Positions 47,809-59,651 of a stretch of 64,000 nucleotides of DNA are shown here, in pieces (position 1 is the stretch's first letter; each line of letters starts with the position of its first letter). The position numbers and the translations under genes are program-made. A model generated the notes under the pieces. It ran no database searches, had not been told where the DNA came from, and saw only the letters and a program-made list of their open reading frames with translations. The stretch is from Tetrastigma voinierianum (Eukaryota; Streptophyta; Magnoliopsida; Vitales; Vitaceae), in assembly GCA_016808115.1 (NCBI GenBank), contig JAEQBH010000733.1:1178001-1242000 (forward strand). The letters are read 5' to 3'.

Positions 47809-50800
47809 TGTGAATCTGTGGCCGTGGGCCATGCAGCCTGTCAGTGGCCCGAGCCCCATGAGCCTTCCTTAGCCCGCCACATAAAGCGGCCCAAGGCAGC
47901 CCATTATATCAAAACCACACGGGAACTGACCATATGGTACAATCCTATAACTCGTATGGTGTGACACCCCAAATCCTGAGGGTCCATTGACAACTGTCAA
48001 CGCGAAAAGACTTCGTGGTGTCGAGTAACGACACCACACCCTTAGTGTGTGACACCCCGAAAATCACGGGGTAAATTTTTTATAACAATTTTTCTTTTGG
48101 CTGCGGTAAACTCTCATCGCGACGGGCGGACCTGGCTGGTTTTGTTGCCACCTCGGACCAGCGGCTCGGTTGTGCTCGGAGGTCGATCGCGTGCGAAGTG
48201 CGGTTGCGGCGTGCCGCATGCACACCACGCCTGTCGTGCACGCTGGTGCCGATTGTGCCTGCGATCGCATGGGCTAGGCGCCACGGTGCCCCGCGCTTGC
48301 GTGTGCGTGCTCTGTCGCGACAAGGCCCTTGTCTTGCCTGTCTTGTGCGCTGTGGCATGCGCAAGCCTCCGGTTGTTGTCACAACCAGGAATTTCTTATC
48401 GCAACCCACTGCCGAAGATTCCTGTCACGACAAAGAACCAGAAATGGGCAGTAACCCATTCTTTCTATCTTCTTTGCACTTCCAATTTTCTTCCCTACAT
48501 TTCATCAAATACTATTGTTTCTATACAATTTGTACTAACAATATAATGTCCCGGAAAATATCCACACCATATTAAACCAGTCCGAAACTAAGTTTTTATT
48601 ACAAAACTTATTATTTACATAGAAAAAATTGAACATTCAGTCCAAAATATTACAAAATAAATGAACTGGCCACAACCTAGCATTTTTCACGATAATCCTC
48701 AGATGTGCTCACCCACGGATGTACCTCTAGTACCTGAAAATGTATTTACCCACGATGGGGTGAGTAATGCCCGATAGAGAAGTTTTCCTACAAGGGCTAC
48801 TCCTTACCTAAAATGCACATACAATGGCATATGCACAACAAAACACATTCCATACAGAAAATGCAGTCCTATATGAAATATTTCATGATATGCATGAGAT
48901 GTGACTCCTCATGCCCACAACCCGAGTCCCGATTGACTCCCTCACGCACATGCAACGCCAAGTGTGAAAAACCAGTCATTGGTGTTTCACCCAATGACTT
49001 GACTCATTGGACCGACCTCCAATATTCATTTGAATTTCATTAAATCATGTGTGTTTATTTGTGGGTTGCGTATTTTTGGGTTCTCACAGCATAAACGTCG
49101 CACGCCTTCATAACATTTTTACGATCTTTCACCGACGGTGATCATGTCTAACCGCATGTAGATTTGGGTCTTTCACCCTGGGGTGGATCTACCCCATCTT
49201 GCTACGCCCAAACACACGTGATCTATTATTATTATTGTTTTACCCAACCGTGAGTCTCGATTTTGAATGTTGTCCCATTTCCGAGTTCACCACACATTCA
49301 CCAAAAATGGTGAGTCAACCATCACTATGCACCCATACCCGACTCTATGCGATGTTACCATGCATATGAAATGCAAGTATGCCATATTAAGTTACATGCA
49401 TCATTTCCAATTTATGGAAAATAATTTTCATTCATAATGTCAACATATCAGCGAGCATGCATCGACATAAAATTTTCACACACTACATGTTATTCAACTA
49501 CCAAGCAATAACACACAAAAGATCCCTAATTTGGGACCTTAATTCAACGAGGCGTCATCCGACCTCAACATTCCAAACACACATCAAAAAATAAAATTTA
49601 TTTAGTTAAATTTATTTTTTCAGAACATTGTGTCTATGTCGCGATAAAGGTCTCTTTGTCCCAACAAAGAAATCATCCTGACGAGGGAACTCAAATCGTC
49701 GCGCCCTAGAGGGGCGTGGTCGCGCTCCCGAGCTCACTGGTTGCGGCGCTTCGCCAGTCATGCCCCTTCTGGTAGGCGTGTGTATTTCGGCAGACGACTA
49801 GTTCCCGGCAGTCGCGACCCGCAGTCGAGACTGAAAATCGATTTTATGTACAATTCTAGGTATCTGTGATCGGAACCTTTACACCTTCAATCCGAAATTT
49901 TGGGATTTGAACGCCAGGCCCTTTCGTGGCCAAAGATGAAAAACCATGTCATTAGATGGCTTTTAGGCTAAAAATAAACTGAGTAGAAAAACCCCCTACC
50001 TCTCGGAGCTTGGCAAAAATCCTAGATTTTGGTCTCCATTCGAAAGCTCATGGCTGAGGATGAACATCACACCTCCAGAAGCAGCTGATGGTGGATCTTT
50101 GAAAACTAGAAGGAAAGAGCCTCTCTCTCTCTTCTTCTCTTCCTCTCTCTTTTCTCTCTCTTTCTTTTCCCTTCTTTCCCCCTCTCTCTACCGGTTTGGT
50201 CAAACTTGCTCAAGTGGGATGTCCTCTCTTGCCACATGTCACCCTCTCAGTGGCTCTCTTGGATTTCACTTTATCCTCTTATCCATAACTTTGGATTTTC
50301 ATCCTCTTAGGTGGTGACACATAGCCACCCCTTAGACTTTTTTACTTTTTCTCTCCATTTGACACATGGCTTGATGTGAGCCATCCAACATGTGTCAAGT
50401 GTCACTCGTTACTCTCGGTGCCTCAAAAAAGGTGAAATTTATTATCTTGGGGTCGACAAAATTCGATGGGTATTAATTTCGTGAGACGATTCAGCGGTGA
50501 AGTTCGGCTTTATCACACGAGATCTGAAAATTCGGATTTTCAGCGAAATACCATTTTACCATTTTTCGGAAAATTGAATTTTTCTCGAGTTTTGCGAAGG
50601 TCTTCTGGTCCACGAGTCGATTAGGTGGTACCACGTAGTTGGTTAGGAAAAAATAAATCTATTAAAGAGGAAATTAGGCATAGGATGTTTATCTACGGAT
50701 CTCCCAGCATCCGAATTTGATACGCATCAAAAACATAAACCCTTAACAAAGGAGAATCGGTCTTTAATAAGGAGAAATTTTATTTCCAAAATCATGAGAT

Positions 50801-51093
50801 TATCCTTCCAAAAATCAAGGCGAATTGGTCTTTGATAAGGAAAGAGATATCTCATCACCAAAATGCAATTATCTTTCCTAAAATCAAGAACAAACTTCGA
50901 ATATAAAACAAAGAACTCCCAATGAGAAAGTGCAAATCTAACTATGAAACTTCTTTCTCCTTCTTCTCGATCCTTTTTGCTGACCTAAGCATTAGAGAGG
51001 TGGCCGACACACCGCCATCGGACCCCTTTTTTTGTAGGTTTCCATTGTATCATTGATGCCACTGGAGAGACCAGATGAACAGGTCTGGAAACA
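47809..51093 (+). repeat. Tat-3 5' LTR, interrupted
   Basis: The left part 47809-47960 (TGTGAATCTGTGGCC) aligns with 59028-59185. The right part about 50640-51093 aligns with 59229-59646. The middle is a nested insertion. PBS ATTAGTCACGTCTGTGGG follows at 51094-51111, decayed from ATTGGCGCCGTCTGTGGG. Confidence 0.85.
47960..50640 (+). mobile_element. Nested LTR-like insertion in the Tat-3 5' LTR
   Basis: Absent from the matching place in the 3' LTR (about 59186-59228), where some 45 bp has been replaced. It starts TGTGACACCCCAAATCC; TGTGACACCCCGAAAATCAC recurs at about 48048. It contains GC-rich stretches (48.1-48.4 kb; 49.68-49.83 kb) with TCGCGAC words and a pyrimidine tract (about 50117-50187). 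A block with ACCTGAAAATGTATTTACCC and GGTGAGTAATGCC at about 48.73-48.77 kb is reminiscent of chromovirus-type long LTRs. No pol, so a solo LTR is likely. ORFs at 48049-48575 and 50060-50317 are compositional. Confidence 0.55.
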
Positions 51094-51239
51094 ATTAGTC
51101 ACGTCTGTGGGAATCCGAACGAAAGTATCATCAATAACGTGCAGAGCTTAAAACCTGTGGCTTTCTAATAGCCCTTCACCAATAGTAGCTCCGATGGTTA
51201 TCCCACATCTTATTCGCCGACACGAGTTGCAGTAATGAG

Positions 51240-52330
51240 ACGATCCGGTGATTCAAGCGCGAAGACGATTCGCTACATTGGCATCAAGATATGGAAAGCG
51301 GGAGAAACAGCAAAGCGAATGGGAACTACGGGATCGTATTGAGCTGTAACATCAAAGCGATCGTCTACGGGGGCCAGGTAGAGAAAAAGACATACAATCT
51401 TGGCAAAGGGAGGCGCCCGAATGGCCGCGAACAGATCACTTTCGACCATCTTTGGCGACCTGAGGGAAGAAGCTCGTTGTCACTAGCGATGCGGATCTTT
51501 GACGGATGGCGAGTTATCCTCACCTGGCGACTCGCCAAACCCCTCGAGAAAAAAAAAGCAGCTGGGCCAGATAGTGCGGAGACACCTTGCTTGCCCTACG
51601 ACCGGCAACAGATATGACCTACTCCTTTGGCGGAAAGAAATATCACAGCCGAAATGAGAGTCGACTGGCAGCGCACGCCAGCGTATGCATTGCACATGGG
51701 CGTGGTACCAATCATGCCCTCAGTATATCCCGCTTTCGGTGTAGCACTAACACCCTACATGCCACATGTAGCAACTATTCGAAGTCCCAACGACATGCTC
51801 TCCTCCCCCCTAGGGCGACACATCCTCGACTATGAGCCGCCCAGCGGGTTTGTCATTCCAACTTTCACTATGTTTAACGGTTCTACTAACCCATATGATC
51901 ATATACTCCAATATAACTAAGCAATGACTTTGAATGCTGGCAATGACCTTCTATTATGCAAAGTTTTCCCGGCTAGCCTAGGCGGCCCTACGCTAGCTTG
52001 GTTTCATAAGCTCCCTCGAAGCTCAATAAACCCGTTTAACGAACTTTGGGGAGTATTTATTTCGCAACACTTGTGTTTAGTGTGTCAGAAAAGGAACATT
52101 AGTTTCTTACAAACTATTTTTAAGCATGAAGAGGAATCCATGGGACTTCACAGGAGAGTTCAAGCCGATGCATCCAACAAATAGAAAGTTTACGGCTGGG
52201 CTGATCCTTTAGAACCGGGAGAAGCTTGGACGACGACCCCACTGCTCCACTCGTTATCTCTAGACCCCCCTTGACAATGATGGAAGAGTTATACGAGGCG
52301 GAGTGAAACAAGTACTTTCAACATTGGAAG
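51240..52330 (+). pseudogene. Tat-3 gag
   Basis: 51627-52184 is one frame with a single TAA at 51918-51920. Before it comes TPYMPHVATIRSPNDMLSSP with FTMFNGSTNPYDHILQYN. After it comes MTLNAGNDLLLCKVFPASLG, then FHKLPRSSINPFNELWGVFI and SFLQTIFKHEEESM. After a TAG at about 52182 the same frame gives YGWADPLEPGEAW. The stop stands where related copies read Gln. This is the best gag in the window. Confidence 0.85.
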
Positions 52331-52489
52331 ATAATATCGGCCAGCAACCAGGGCCCAGTGTGATCAATGATCAGTGAAAGATAAGTCGGAGGAAAAAATC
52401 ACGTTATTCCAACAAGGGCTGAAGAAGGCCCAGAAAGTGACCAAGATGGTCTCAAAAAAGAAAAAGGCCAGTAATTCTCCTTAGACATC

Positions 52490-52800
52490 TCATATGAAGC
52501 TATTGCCCTCATTCGCGACCTGCGATTTCAAATGTAGCTCTTCATCAGATAACCCACTGGGAAATAAATCCTTGCAATGTGATTATCATTGGGACCATGG
52601 ACAAAAAATCGATTGGCGCTGGAGTCCGAAGTTCCTAGTAGAAAAGCTTATCAAGGCAGGACACCTCCGAAGGTACCTCAAGGATGTTAAACAGGGGGTG
52701 GAGTCGGGGCAGCCTATTGGTAGAATTACAGTCAGCCCAGCCGTCCAGTCAGAACCTAGACCAACTATAAACTATATATTGGGTAGCCCGACGGATAATT
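52490..52800 (+). pseudogene. Tat-3 gag C-terminus
   Basis: The frame reads CDYHWDHGQKIDWRWSPKFL followed by VEKLIKAGHLRRYLKD. This fits the region after the nucleocapsid in Tat elements. The knuckle has lost its Cys and His spacing. Confidence 0.6.
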
Positions 52801-52939
52801 AGTATCAATCAAAGCACCAGTAAAAGAAACTCGTTAAGGCGGCTACGATTAAGGCTAGGGTGAATGTCGTCCATACAGAAAGCGACCAGGAAGTAGAGCC
52901 AATAGATGGCCCTATATCCTTTGCTCTAATTAACCCGAA

Positions 52940-53360
52940 CATGGTCGTTGTACCTCATTCTGATGCACTGGTACTCACCCTCTGCATTAATGGTTTTGAT
53001 GTGTATAGGGTGTAGGTGGATCTAGGTAGTGCGACATACTTGTTTACAACCCGGCCTTTACACGAGGGCCAGAAAGTTTTCCACTGCGTGATAAATTGTT
53101 GAACAAATCCTCTCTAGCTTCAATAGGGCAACTACAACCACGCTGTGAGATGTCACACTCCCTGTGAAATTCGGGCCAATGACTCAGCGGGTTTTGTTCT
53201 CAGTCGTCGAAGACTTGGGGCCTTATAATGTCATAGTAGACCGGACCTGGCTGCACTCCATGAAGTCGTCTTTGTCAACATACCCAGATATTGATTATTT
53301 GACGATGTGGCGGATGGATTGTTACAAACAATGGATTGGTTTTTACAAATAATCATATCA
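52940..53360 (+). pseudogene. Tat-3 protease
   Basis: GFDVYRV, a stop, then VDLGSATYLF (about 52990-53045) holds the aspartic protease active site (D-L-G-S). RVLFSVVEDLGPYNVIVDRT with WLHSMKSSLSTYP (53186-53280) is the conserved C-terminal part. Stops and a frame change lie between. Confidence 0.75.
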
Positions 53361-53739
53361 TCCTATTTACGAACAAAAAATGGGATGCGATTCAGGAACA
53401 AACCTCCCCAACGATCTTACATATATAACAATCATGGTATACCGCCCAGTCGAGGCCCGAAAAGACCTCTAGCCCAGTGTGGACCCCTTTGAAGAAGTTG
53501 AGTTAGATGGGCCAGAGAAATTTACTTATATCAGCACCCTCATGACCAATGAAGAAAGAGCATAGTTACGACTTACGCTACTACACAACATTGATTTATT
53601 AAGCAGAGACACTCCCGATATGGTCGAGGGATAAACCCGGTGGCTTCTCCTGGCGAGCGTCCTCCGCTCTCAAGTAGTAAGGCAAGGTGGCCACCACGGA
53701 CGACATCAGTCGATCAAGCGAGTGGACGTCTTCCTAATA

Positions 53740-54250
53740 ACCAAAGTTTATAAGGGAGTTGAAGTATCCCAAATGGTTAGCCAATGTGGTGGTGATACCA
53801 AAAAATGGTGGTAAGTGGCACGTGTGTGTAGACTACACTGATCTCAACGAAGCATGTCCCCGGGATAGCTACCCCTTACCATAGATAGATCAGATTGTGT
53901 ATGCAACAGTCGGGCATGGCATTCTTTCATTTCTAGATGCCTTCTCCGGATACCACCAGATTTCTATGCACCCGCCTGATGCGGAGAAAACAGCCTTCAT
54001 CACACCTCCACGAGTTATACTGTTACAACGTAATGTCGTTTGACTTGAAAAATGCAAGGGCAACTTATCAAAGGATGGTGACCAGGGTATTCCGACCCCT
54101 GATAGGTAAATATGTGGAGGTTTATATTGATGATATGCTCGTAAAATCTAAAGAACGCCTCGACCACACAATGCATTTGTAAGAAACCTTCAAACTGTTG
54201 TGAAGACACGACATGAAACTTAACCCTTTAAAATGCGCATTTGAGGTCAG
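53740..54250 (+). pseudogene. Tat-3 reverse transcriptase
   Basis: ANVVVIPKNGGKWHVCVDYT, then DLNEACPRDSYPLP, one stop, and ILSFLDAFSGYHQISMHPPD (about 53783-53990). A frame change leads to YCYNVMSFDLKNARATYQRM and VEVYIDDMLVKSKE (53937-54182 frame). Both catalytic motifs (FLDAFSG and YIDD) are intact. Confidence 0.85.
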
Positions 54251-54960
54251 CTTAGGCAAATTCCTGGGTTTTATGGTAAACACAAGGGGGGATAGAGGCT
54301 AATCACATCCAGCTCAAGCCCATAATGGAGTCCCAGTCCCCCACTTCTAGAAAAATTGCATCCTTCAGCTGCGACTCCCGGCCGTAGGGCCGGTTTTATA
54401 TCTGCATCGAAATCATTTGAAGCCTTTCTTGCCACCACAAGGGAACCCGGTAGGTGGAATCAAGAATGTGACCAGGCACTTGCAAAGATCAAGCAATATC
54501 TCATCGAACCACCAATTTTGGCTAGCCCCGAGACAAGTGAGACGCTCTATCTTTACATAGTTGTTTCTGACTTGTCGAGTAAAGTGCGACACCACATCGT
54601 GTATTCACGATCTCCCTCCCCAGGAGCCCATGCATGTGCCCGCCCATTCGGACATATTTTTGAGTAAACAAATTCGAGCAATAACCAAAGACCTAGGCCT
54701 GACATCTGAACTTTAAGGAAAGCAGCGACTATACGCATAGCATCATACCATCGAGAGCTAGCAAATTTGCACTGACCGTGATGTGGCCTTTACATACATT
54801 CAAAGCCGATGAGTTAATCTTAAGAAGGGTCTTTAAAAACACAGCCAACCAAACATACGGGAAGTTCCAGGCCAACTGGGAAGGACCATACCGCAGTGGT
54901 CTAAAGTAGGGACAAAGCGAGGAGTCTTATCGTTGAGCAAGCTAAGCGGGACATTGTTCC
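54250..54960 (+). pseudogene. Tat-3 RNase H remnant joined to GPY/F remnant
   Basis: 54356-54667 carries RT-RNase H sequence (WNQECDQALAKIKQYLIEPP, ETLYLYIVVSDLSSKVR). Then, after a short junction, ADELILRRVFKNTANQTYGK with FQANWEGPYR (about 54808-54895) is already the end of integrase. The zinc-binding and catalytic core of integrase are missing, an internal deletion of roughly 1.5 kb compared with elements 1 and 2. Confidence 0.8.
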
Positions 54961-55084
54961 TAAAAAAGATGGAACGTCATTCTTAAGGCCTTTACTAGTA
55001 GTGTATTCTTTGAGGATATTACCATCAATAAAAGATTATTCTTTACACATTTCCTCTTAAAACCTACGATTTCTTCTTCCCAAA

Positions 55085-55480
55085 AATCCAGATATGGTTA
55101 ATGTCTTGATGGTACATAAAAAATCCAGATATGGTTATTGTTCTACTAGCATATTTAAAAGTTCAGATATGGTTGATGCCCTATTGGCACACAAATAATC
55201 CAGATATGGTTGATGTCTTGCTGGTACATAAAAAGTCCAGATATGGTTGTTGTCTTGTTGGCATATTTAAAAGTCCATATATGGTTGATGCCCTACTGGC
55301 ACAAAAAAAATCCATATATGGTTATGTTCTACTGGTACATAAAAAGTCAAGATATGGTTGTTATCCTACTAGCATATTTAAAAGTTCATATATGGTTGAT
55401 GCCCTGCTGGCACACAAAAAATCTAGATATGGTTGATGTCTTACTGGTACATAAAAAGTCCAAACACGGTTATTGTTCTG
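55085..55480 (+). repeat. Tat-3 tandem repeat, about 38-39-bp unit, about 10 copies
   Basis: The unit is AAAAGTCCAGATATGGTTGT followed by TGTCTTGTTGGCATATTTA with variants. It sits between the pol remnant and the antisense gene. It stays open in several frames, producing repetitive ORFs on both strands. Confidence 0.9.
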
Positions 55481-55489
55481 CTTCCAATA

Positions 55490-57830
55490 TTTCGCCTTGG
55501 ACTCTACCTTGGCCAAAGAAGCTTCCATGGCCTGATGCTTAGACATGGCTGATTGGGTGTAAAGCTGCAGTCTCTCAGCATCGTCTAGCAGGGACTGAAA
55601 TTCCCTATACTAGCGAACCATGTTTCGGATGGTCGGCATAGCCTGCAAAAGATAAGGTACAATGAAATTGCAACGCAAAGATAGCAACCAAGTAAAGCAT
55701 CATGTACCAGTTCAGCTGATCAGTGAAAGTCATGGTTGTAGATGAACATCCAACCCTCGACCACCGACTAGAAAGATTCCTTACTCAGGTAGGCGAGGCA
55801 GATGGAATGCACTATTCTCACGTAGGCCACTACGTGCCAGACGTGGTGGGATAGAATTGTGTATGTCTGATTGAGCGCTCGCTGGTTAAAGGGGCTCTAG
55901 CGATGGATGATCTCCTGAGTACCCTCTAAATTAGGGGCAACCATGCCCACCAAAGGAGCGATCCTCTCATGAGGAGGAACGTATGTACTCAGCAACACCT
56001 GGTCAGGTGGCCTTCTCCTTCTAGGTATGGTATTTGCAAGCTTAGGTAGGGGTAGCGGAGCAGCAGCTACCCCTAAAGAGGACCCCTCGCCAATTTCATC
56101 AACACTAGGACCCCTGGCAGAGATCCCCTCCTCTTGAGGCGCACTGTCCTCACTAGGGTCGCCTTTCAAAACCAGCAGATCATTAGTGGCTAGGTCGGGG
56201 GAGTCCACTGGAATTATTGCCCAGTCTTTCTAGGCCTCTTCATCAGGCGAAGACTGCCTTGGATGCTTCCTATCATATGTGGAAGCAAATTCATCCTCCA
56301 AGTCTACAGCCCGCTTTCGCATCTATGCAGCAAACCCAACGGCAAGCATAGACATCTCCTCTTCCTCGGCAGACTCATTGGCAAGTATGCCCGACCAATC
56401 CATGAAACCTTCCAACCCGATGCCAGTTGCTTTAGTTTGTCGGGCCCTTTTCCTACCTCGTTCCTCCTTTTCAGGATGGGGGGCAGGCTGCGGGCTTTGG
56501 GGCTGGGTGACCCGGACATACCTCACTAAGGCCCCTATGGCAGCCTCCACTCGATCTTCTTGAGAAGCAAATGCCCTAAAAGAGCTGCAAATTTGGACTT
56601 GCAAGGTGGCGGAACAAGTGCTCTCCGCAGCAGACGTGTGGGGCGACGGCGTAGAACGATAGGGATGATGTAAGGAGAAAGGAGCCCCGGTGTAGCTCTA
56701 TGAGTTCTTCACCGTCAAGAGAGGCTCGTGGTGCACTTTCTTGCCTCTGGCATCTCTATAAGGCGTGTGTCGACCGTGATCTCGCCTACCCTTACCTGGA
56801 TAGCATCAGGAAAACGGATGTGTGTCAAAAACATGAATCATCTAGCGCAACCAGACTAAGACCAATCTAGGAACGTTAGAGATTGATTCACATTGAATGG
56901 AAGACCCGGAGAGTCGGGCTTCTCGTACCATGGGCCCCTGACCAGGACAACCCCCCTTGGCCTCTATCTTAGGGGAGTTCTAAAGCAGATCACTGGTGAT
57001 CAGGGCTGTAGATAACATGGACAGCAGGCCACGATCTGACTTTGCGTAGACAAAACCATATCTCTCTTGGCAGAAATATCGGCAAGTAGAGAGAAAGTTA
57101 AGTACACTACAACCCATTAAAATCCGAAAAACATTCAGATGAATAAGGCGGGGAGGGCCGGAGACGTGTAGAAGCGCTTCAGAATGACAAAACCCGGAAG
57201 TAAGCAACAGAAATCCCGACTCTGGCTTGCTCGAGGTAAGTATCACAGTGGTCTGTCTCTCTAATCTTACGGTAGAAATGAGCGGCCGTCTCTCAATTCT
57301 ATACTAATGCCGTCAGGGACTCGGTATAAGGACCTCAGTTCCTCCATGGACAGAGAAAACACAAGACTGCTTGTTGTAGGCGACTCTCGGTTGGAGCCCT
57401 TCACAGGAAATCTGCCGGGTGGTGAGAATCTCCTCTTTACTCTTATCGTGCGGCAAACATAAAACGGGGATCGGCTCATTATCTCTTGGCAAAATAATCG
57501 CCGGGACCAACACCCTGGGCTGAAGACTTTACAGGCGCTGAGATGTACGAGAATGGGTATGTCCCAAAATAGTACTCATGCAGATTCATTGCTGTGAAGG
57601 CCTTAGCAGCCAAATTTAAAAGCGCACGTCAAATAACCCTTACAAATGGAAACAAAAAAAAAACCCCACTAGGAGATTGAAAATGGTCTGAAATCTTCAG
57701 TGGCTCCTTCACCAAAATCTTCAGGAGGATAACAAGCGCTCAAATAATTCTTAGGAGAAAAGTTTCTAACATTAATGTACCTGTCTTTCTGCATATATAG
57801 TAGGCATGAGCAGAGCATTCAATCTGATAG
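55490..57830 (-). pseudogene. Tat-3 main antisense gene
   Basis: Minus strand. The promoter module (reverse complement of GCATTCAAT at 57816-57824, TATATA at 57793-57798) lies upstream. Exons: DNEPIPVLCLPHDKSKEEIL, TTRQISCEGLQPRVAYNKQS (57513-57313), with a frameshift into SMEELRSLYRVPDGISIELR. Then LNVFRILMGCSVLNFL (about 57150-57100), an IGALVRYVRVTQPQSPQPAP stretch (56604-56323), and MDSPDLATNDLLVLKG to GMVAPNLEGTQEIIHR (56208-55897). The intron 55784-55643 (GTAAGG...TTGCAG) and the coiled-coil start MSKHQAMEASLAKVESKAKY (55546) follow. The coiled coil then runs straight into the tandem repeat: the tail is lost. Confidence 0.65.
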
Positions 57831-58269
57831 CTAGTCAGCCACTGTACTGGAGACGTGCTCCTCTTCTCTTAACATTCACAGTTTCATTTTATCACAACAG
57901 GCACAGAAAACAAATAAGCTAACTATGATCAGCACTGACCTTTGGATCTATAGCCTGAGCCCTCGACCATGGGCAGGTCATTTAAGAACATTGTGCAGGT
58001 TTCCTCTAAGCAGGCCCAATGTGCATTAGCTATGTAGAGCCTAGGAAACAGTGATCGGGAACTAAAGCCGATAAAGCCCGATAGAGGCTTCTCAAAATCT
58101 AATTTCGAGATCCTTGAGCTCCCTACTTGAAACATATGAAAAGTGAAAAATAGAAAGCTCGACATACAAGTATGTCAAAAACCAAATCTTATTAAAATAT
58201 GACAAATTGCGCCAATAGTTACATAAAACAAAGACAAACATATCCAAGCGACCTAGATAGAGTCCCCAC

Positions 58270-58990
58270 TGGCAAAGATGCCTTAAGTAATCCAGCTTAG
58301 GCTAATTCAAGCCAAAAACAAATAAGAGGTAAAAGGAAGAAGAAAAGGAAGAGGTAAAAGGAAAAAGAAAAGGAAGAGGAAAAAGTCAAAGAAAAGGAAG
58401 AGACTGAAGCGCTTCACTCAAAGGCTCTCCTTATCTTAGCCTTACACCTTGACCGCTGCACCTCCAAAGGGCGCTAGCACAAGGGGGCACCTAGCCCTAA
58501 CATAGACCTTGAAAAAAGGTCGGTCGCACAGTCAGGCCCCTTGTCAATGACCTCAGGCCGACCTGTGCAAGGCCCATTAAAGAACCTTGAAAAGGTGATG
58601 TTGGCATAGTTAAGCCTCCTATCTAAGACACTCGATGGGTCAACACAGACATCATCTTCAAACACACAATATCCATTAACGACAAATAGTAGTAGAGACC
58701 TTTGAAAGCCTCCCTCCATAACCTCTATACCTTCATCGGCCTATGGACGGGGGTGAGGGACAAAATCGCAATACTGAATAGAGGCTTTGTGTGACAGGAG
58801 GGGAATCCATTGGCAACTTCATAAACTTCGGAGGTTCGACCCCGTATATATAGAGGTGGAACCTCAGAAGACGCATTAAATACACCATCGAGACATCACA
58901 TGTCATTGACGCATTGAAACATATGCGCATTAATAGTCTACAATTCTCCATACTAAGGGTCCCGAAACATAGTATTTCTCCTTGACTAGA
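58270..58990 (-). pseudogene. Tat-3 accessory antisense unit (tail-like ORF)
   Basis: Minus strand. The module GGTGTATTTAATGCG (58873-58887 region) and CTATATATAC (58844-58853) are followed by an ORF from ATGGATTCCCC (about 58806) reading MDSPPVTQSLYSVLRF. A second ORF (58719-58474) has NGYCVFEDDVCVDPSSVLDR and TGRPEVIDKGPDCATDLFSR. Same design as 31968-33150 in element 2. An almost pure purine tract (plus strand 58316-58402) lies at its 3' end. Confidence 0.5.
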
Positions 58991-59011
58991 AAAGCATGAT
59001 TTTCTAGTCGA

Positions 59012-59027
59012 AGAAAAAGGGGGGCAT
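59012..59027 (+). promoter_or_regulatory. Tat-3 polypurine tract
   Basis: AGAAAAAGGGGGGCAT directly before the 3' LTR (TGTGAGTACC); the priming site for plus-strand DNA synthesis. Confidence 0.8.
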
Positions 59028-59646
59028 TGTGAGTACCGTGGCCTTTGAGCCCATACCCTCTAATCAATAGGCCCAGCGCCCGCACAGGCCCACTGCCTAG
59101 CTCGCAGCATAAAGCAGCCCAAGGCAGCCCATTATATTAATACCACACGGGAACCGACTAGACGGTACAATCCTATAACCCGTCTGGGGTCCTAAGTCTC
59201 CCAGTCAGTTGTCCTACAACATATGGGTGGTTAGGAAAAAATAAATATGTTAAAGAGGAAATTACGCATAGGATGTTTATCTACGGATCTCCCAGCAAGG
59301 GAGAATTGGTCTTTGATAAGGAGAAATTTTATATCCAAAATCATGAGATCATCCTTCTAAAAATAAAGGAGAATTGGTCTTTGATAAGGAAATAGAGATC
59401 TTATCACCAAAATCACAAGATTATCTTTCCTAAAATCAAAGACAAATTCAAGTATAAAATAAGAACTCCCCAACGAGGGAAGGGTACACAATCCTAACTG
59501 TGGAACTTCTTTCTCCTTCTTCTCGATCCTTTTTGCTAACTTAATCATTGGAGAGGCGGCTGACACACCGCCGTCAGACCCTTTTTTTTGTAGGTTTACA
59601 TTGTGTCGCTGATGCCCCGAAAGACAGACGAACTAGGTACCGACAA
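59028..59646 (+). repeat. Tat-3 3' LTR
   Basis: 619 bp, TGTGAGTACC to GGTACCGACA. It is uninterrupted and serves as reference for the broken 5' LTR. Confidence 0.9.
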
Positions 59647-59651
59647 GTTCT

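Larger units (their letters stand above)
47809..59646 (+). mobile_element. Ty3/gypsy Tat-lineage element 3
   Basis: A plus-strand element of about 11.8 kb including a 2.7-kb nested insertion in its 5' LTR. The TSD is AGTTA (47804-47808) against AGTTC (59647-59651), one mismatch. Order: LTR, PBS, gag, protease, RT, partial RNase H, a deletion that removes most of the integrase, the GPY/F remnant, tandem repeat, antisense genes, polypurine tract and LTR. Defective. Confidence 0.9.

Noticed and set aside
48049..48575. 165- and 125-codon overlapping ORFs, plus opposite-strand ORFs
   Set aside because: All six frames are open because the stretch is GC-rich; it lies inside an LTR-like insertion and no frame shows a known motif.
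50060..50317. 85-codon ORF with a signal-peptide-like hydrophobic stretch
   Set aside because: The hydrophobic part is encoded by a CT-rich microsatellite.
55131..55542. Repetitive ORFs of 101 and 110 codons on the plus strand
   Set aside because: They are translations of the 38-39-bp tandem repeat.
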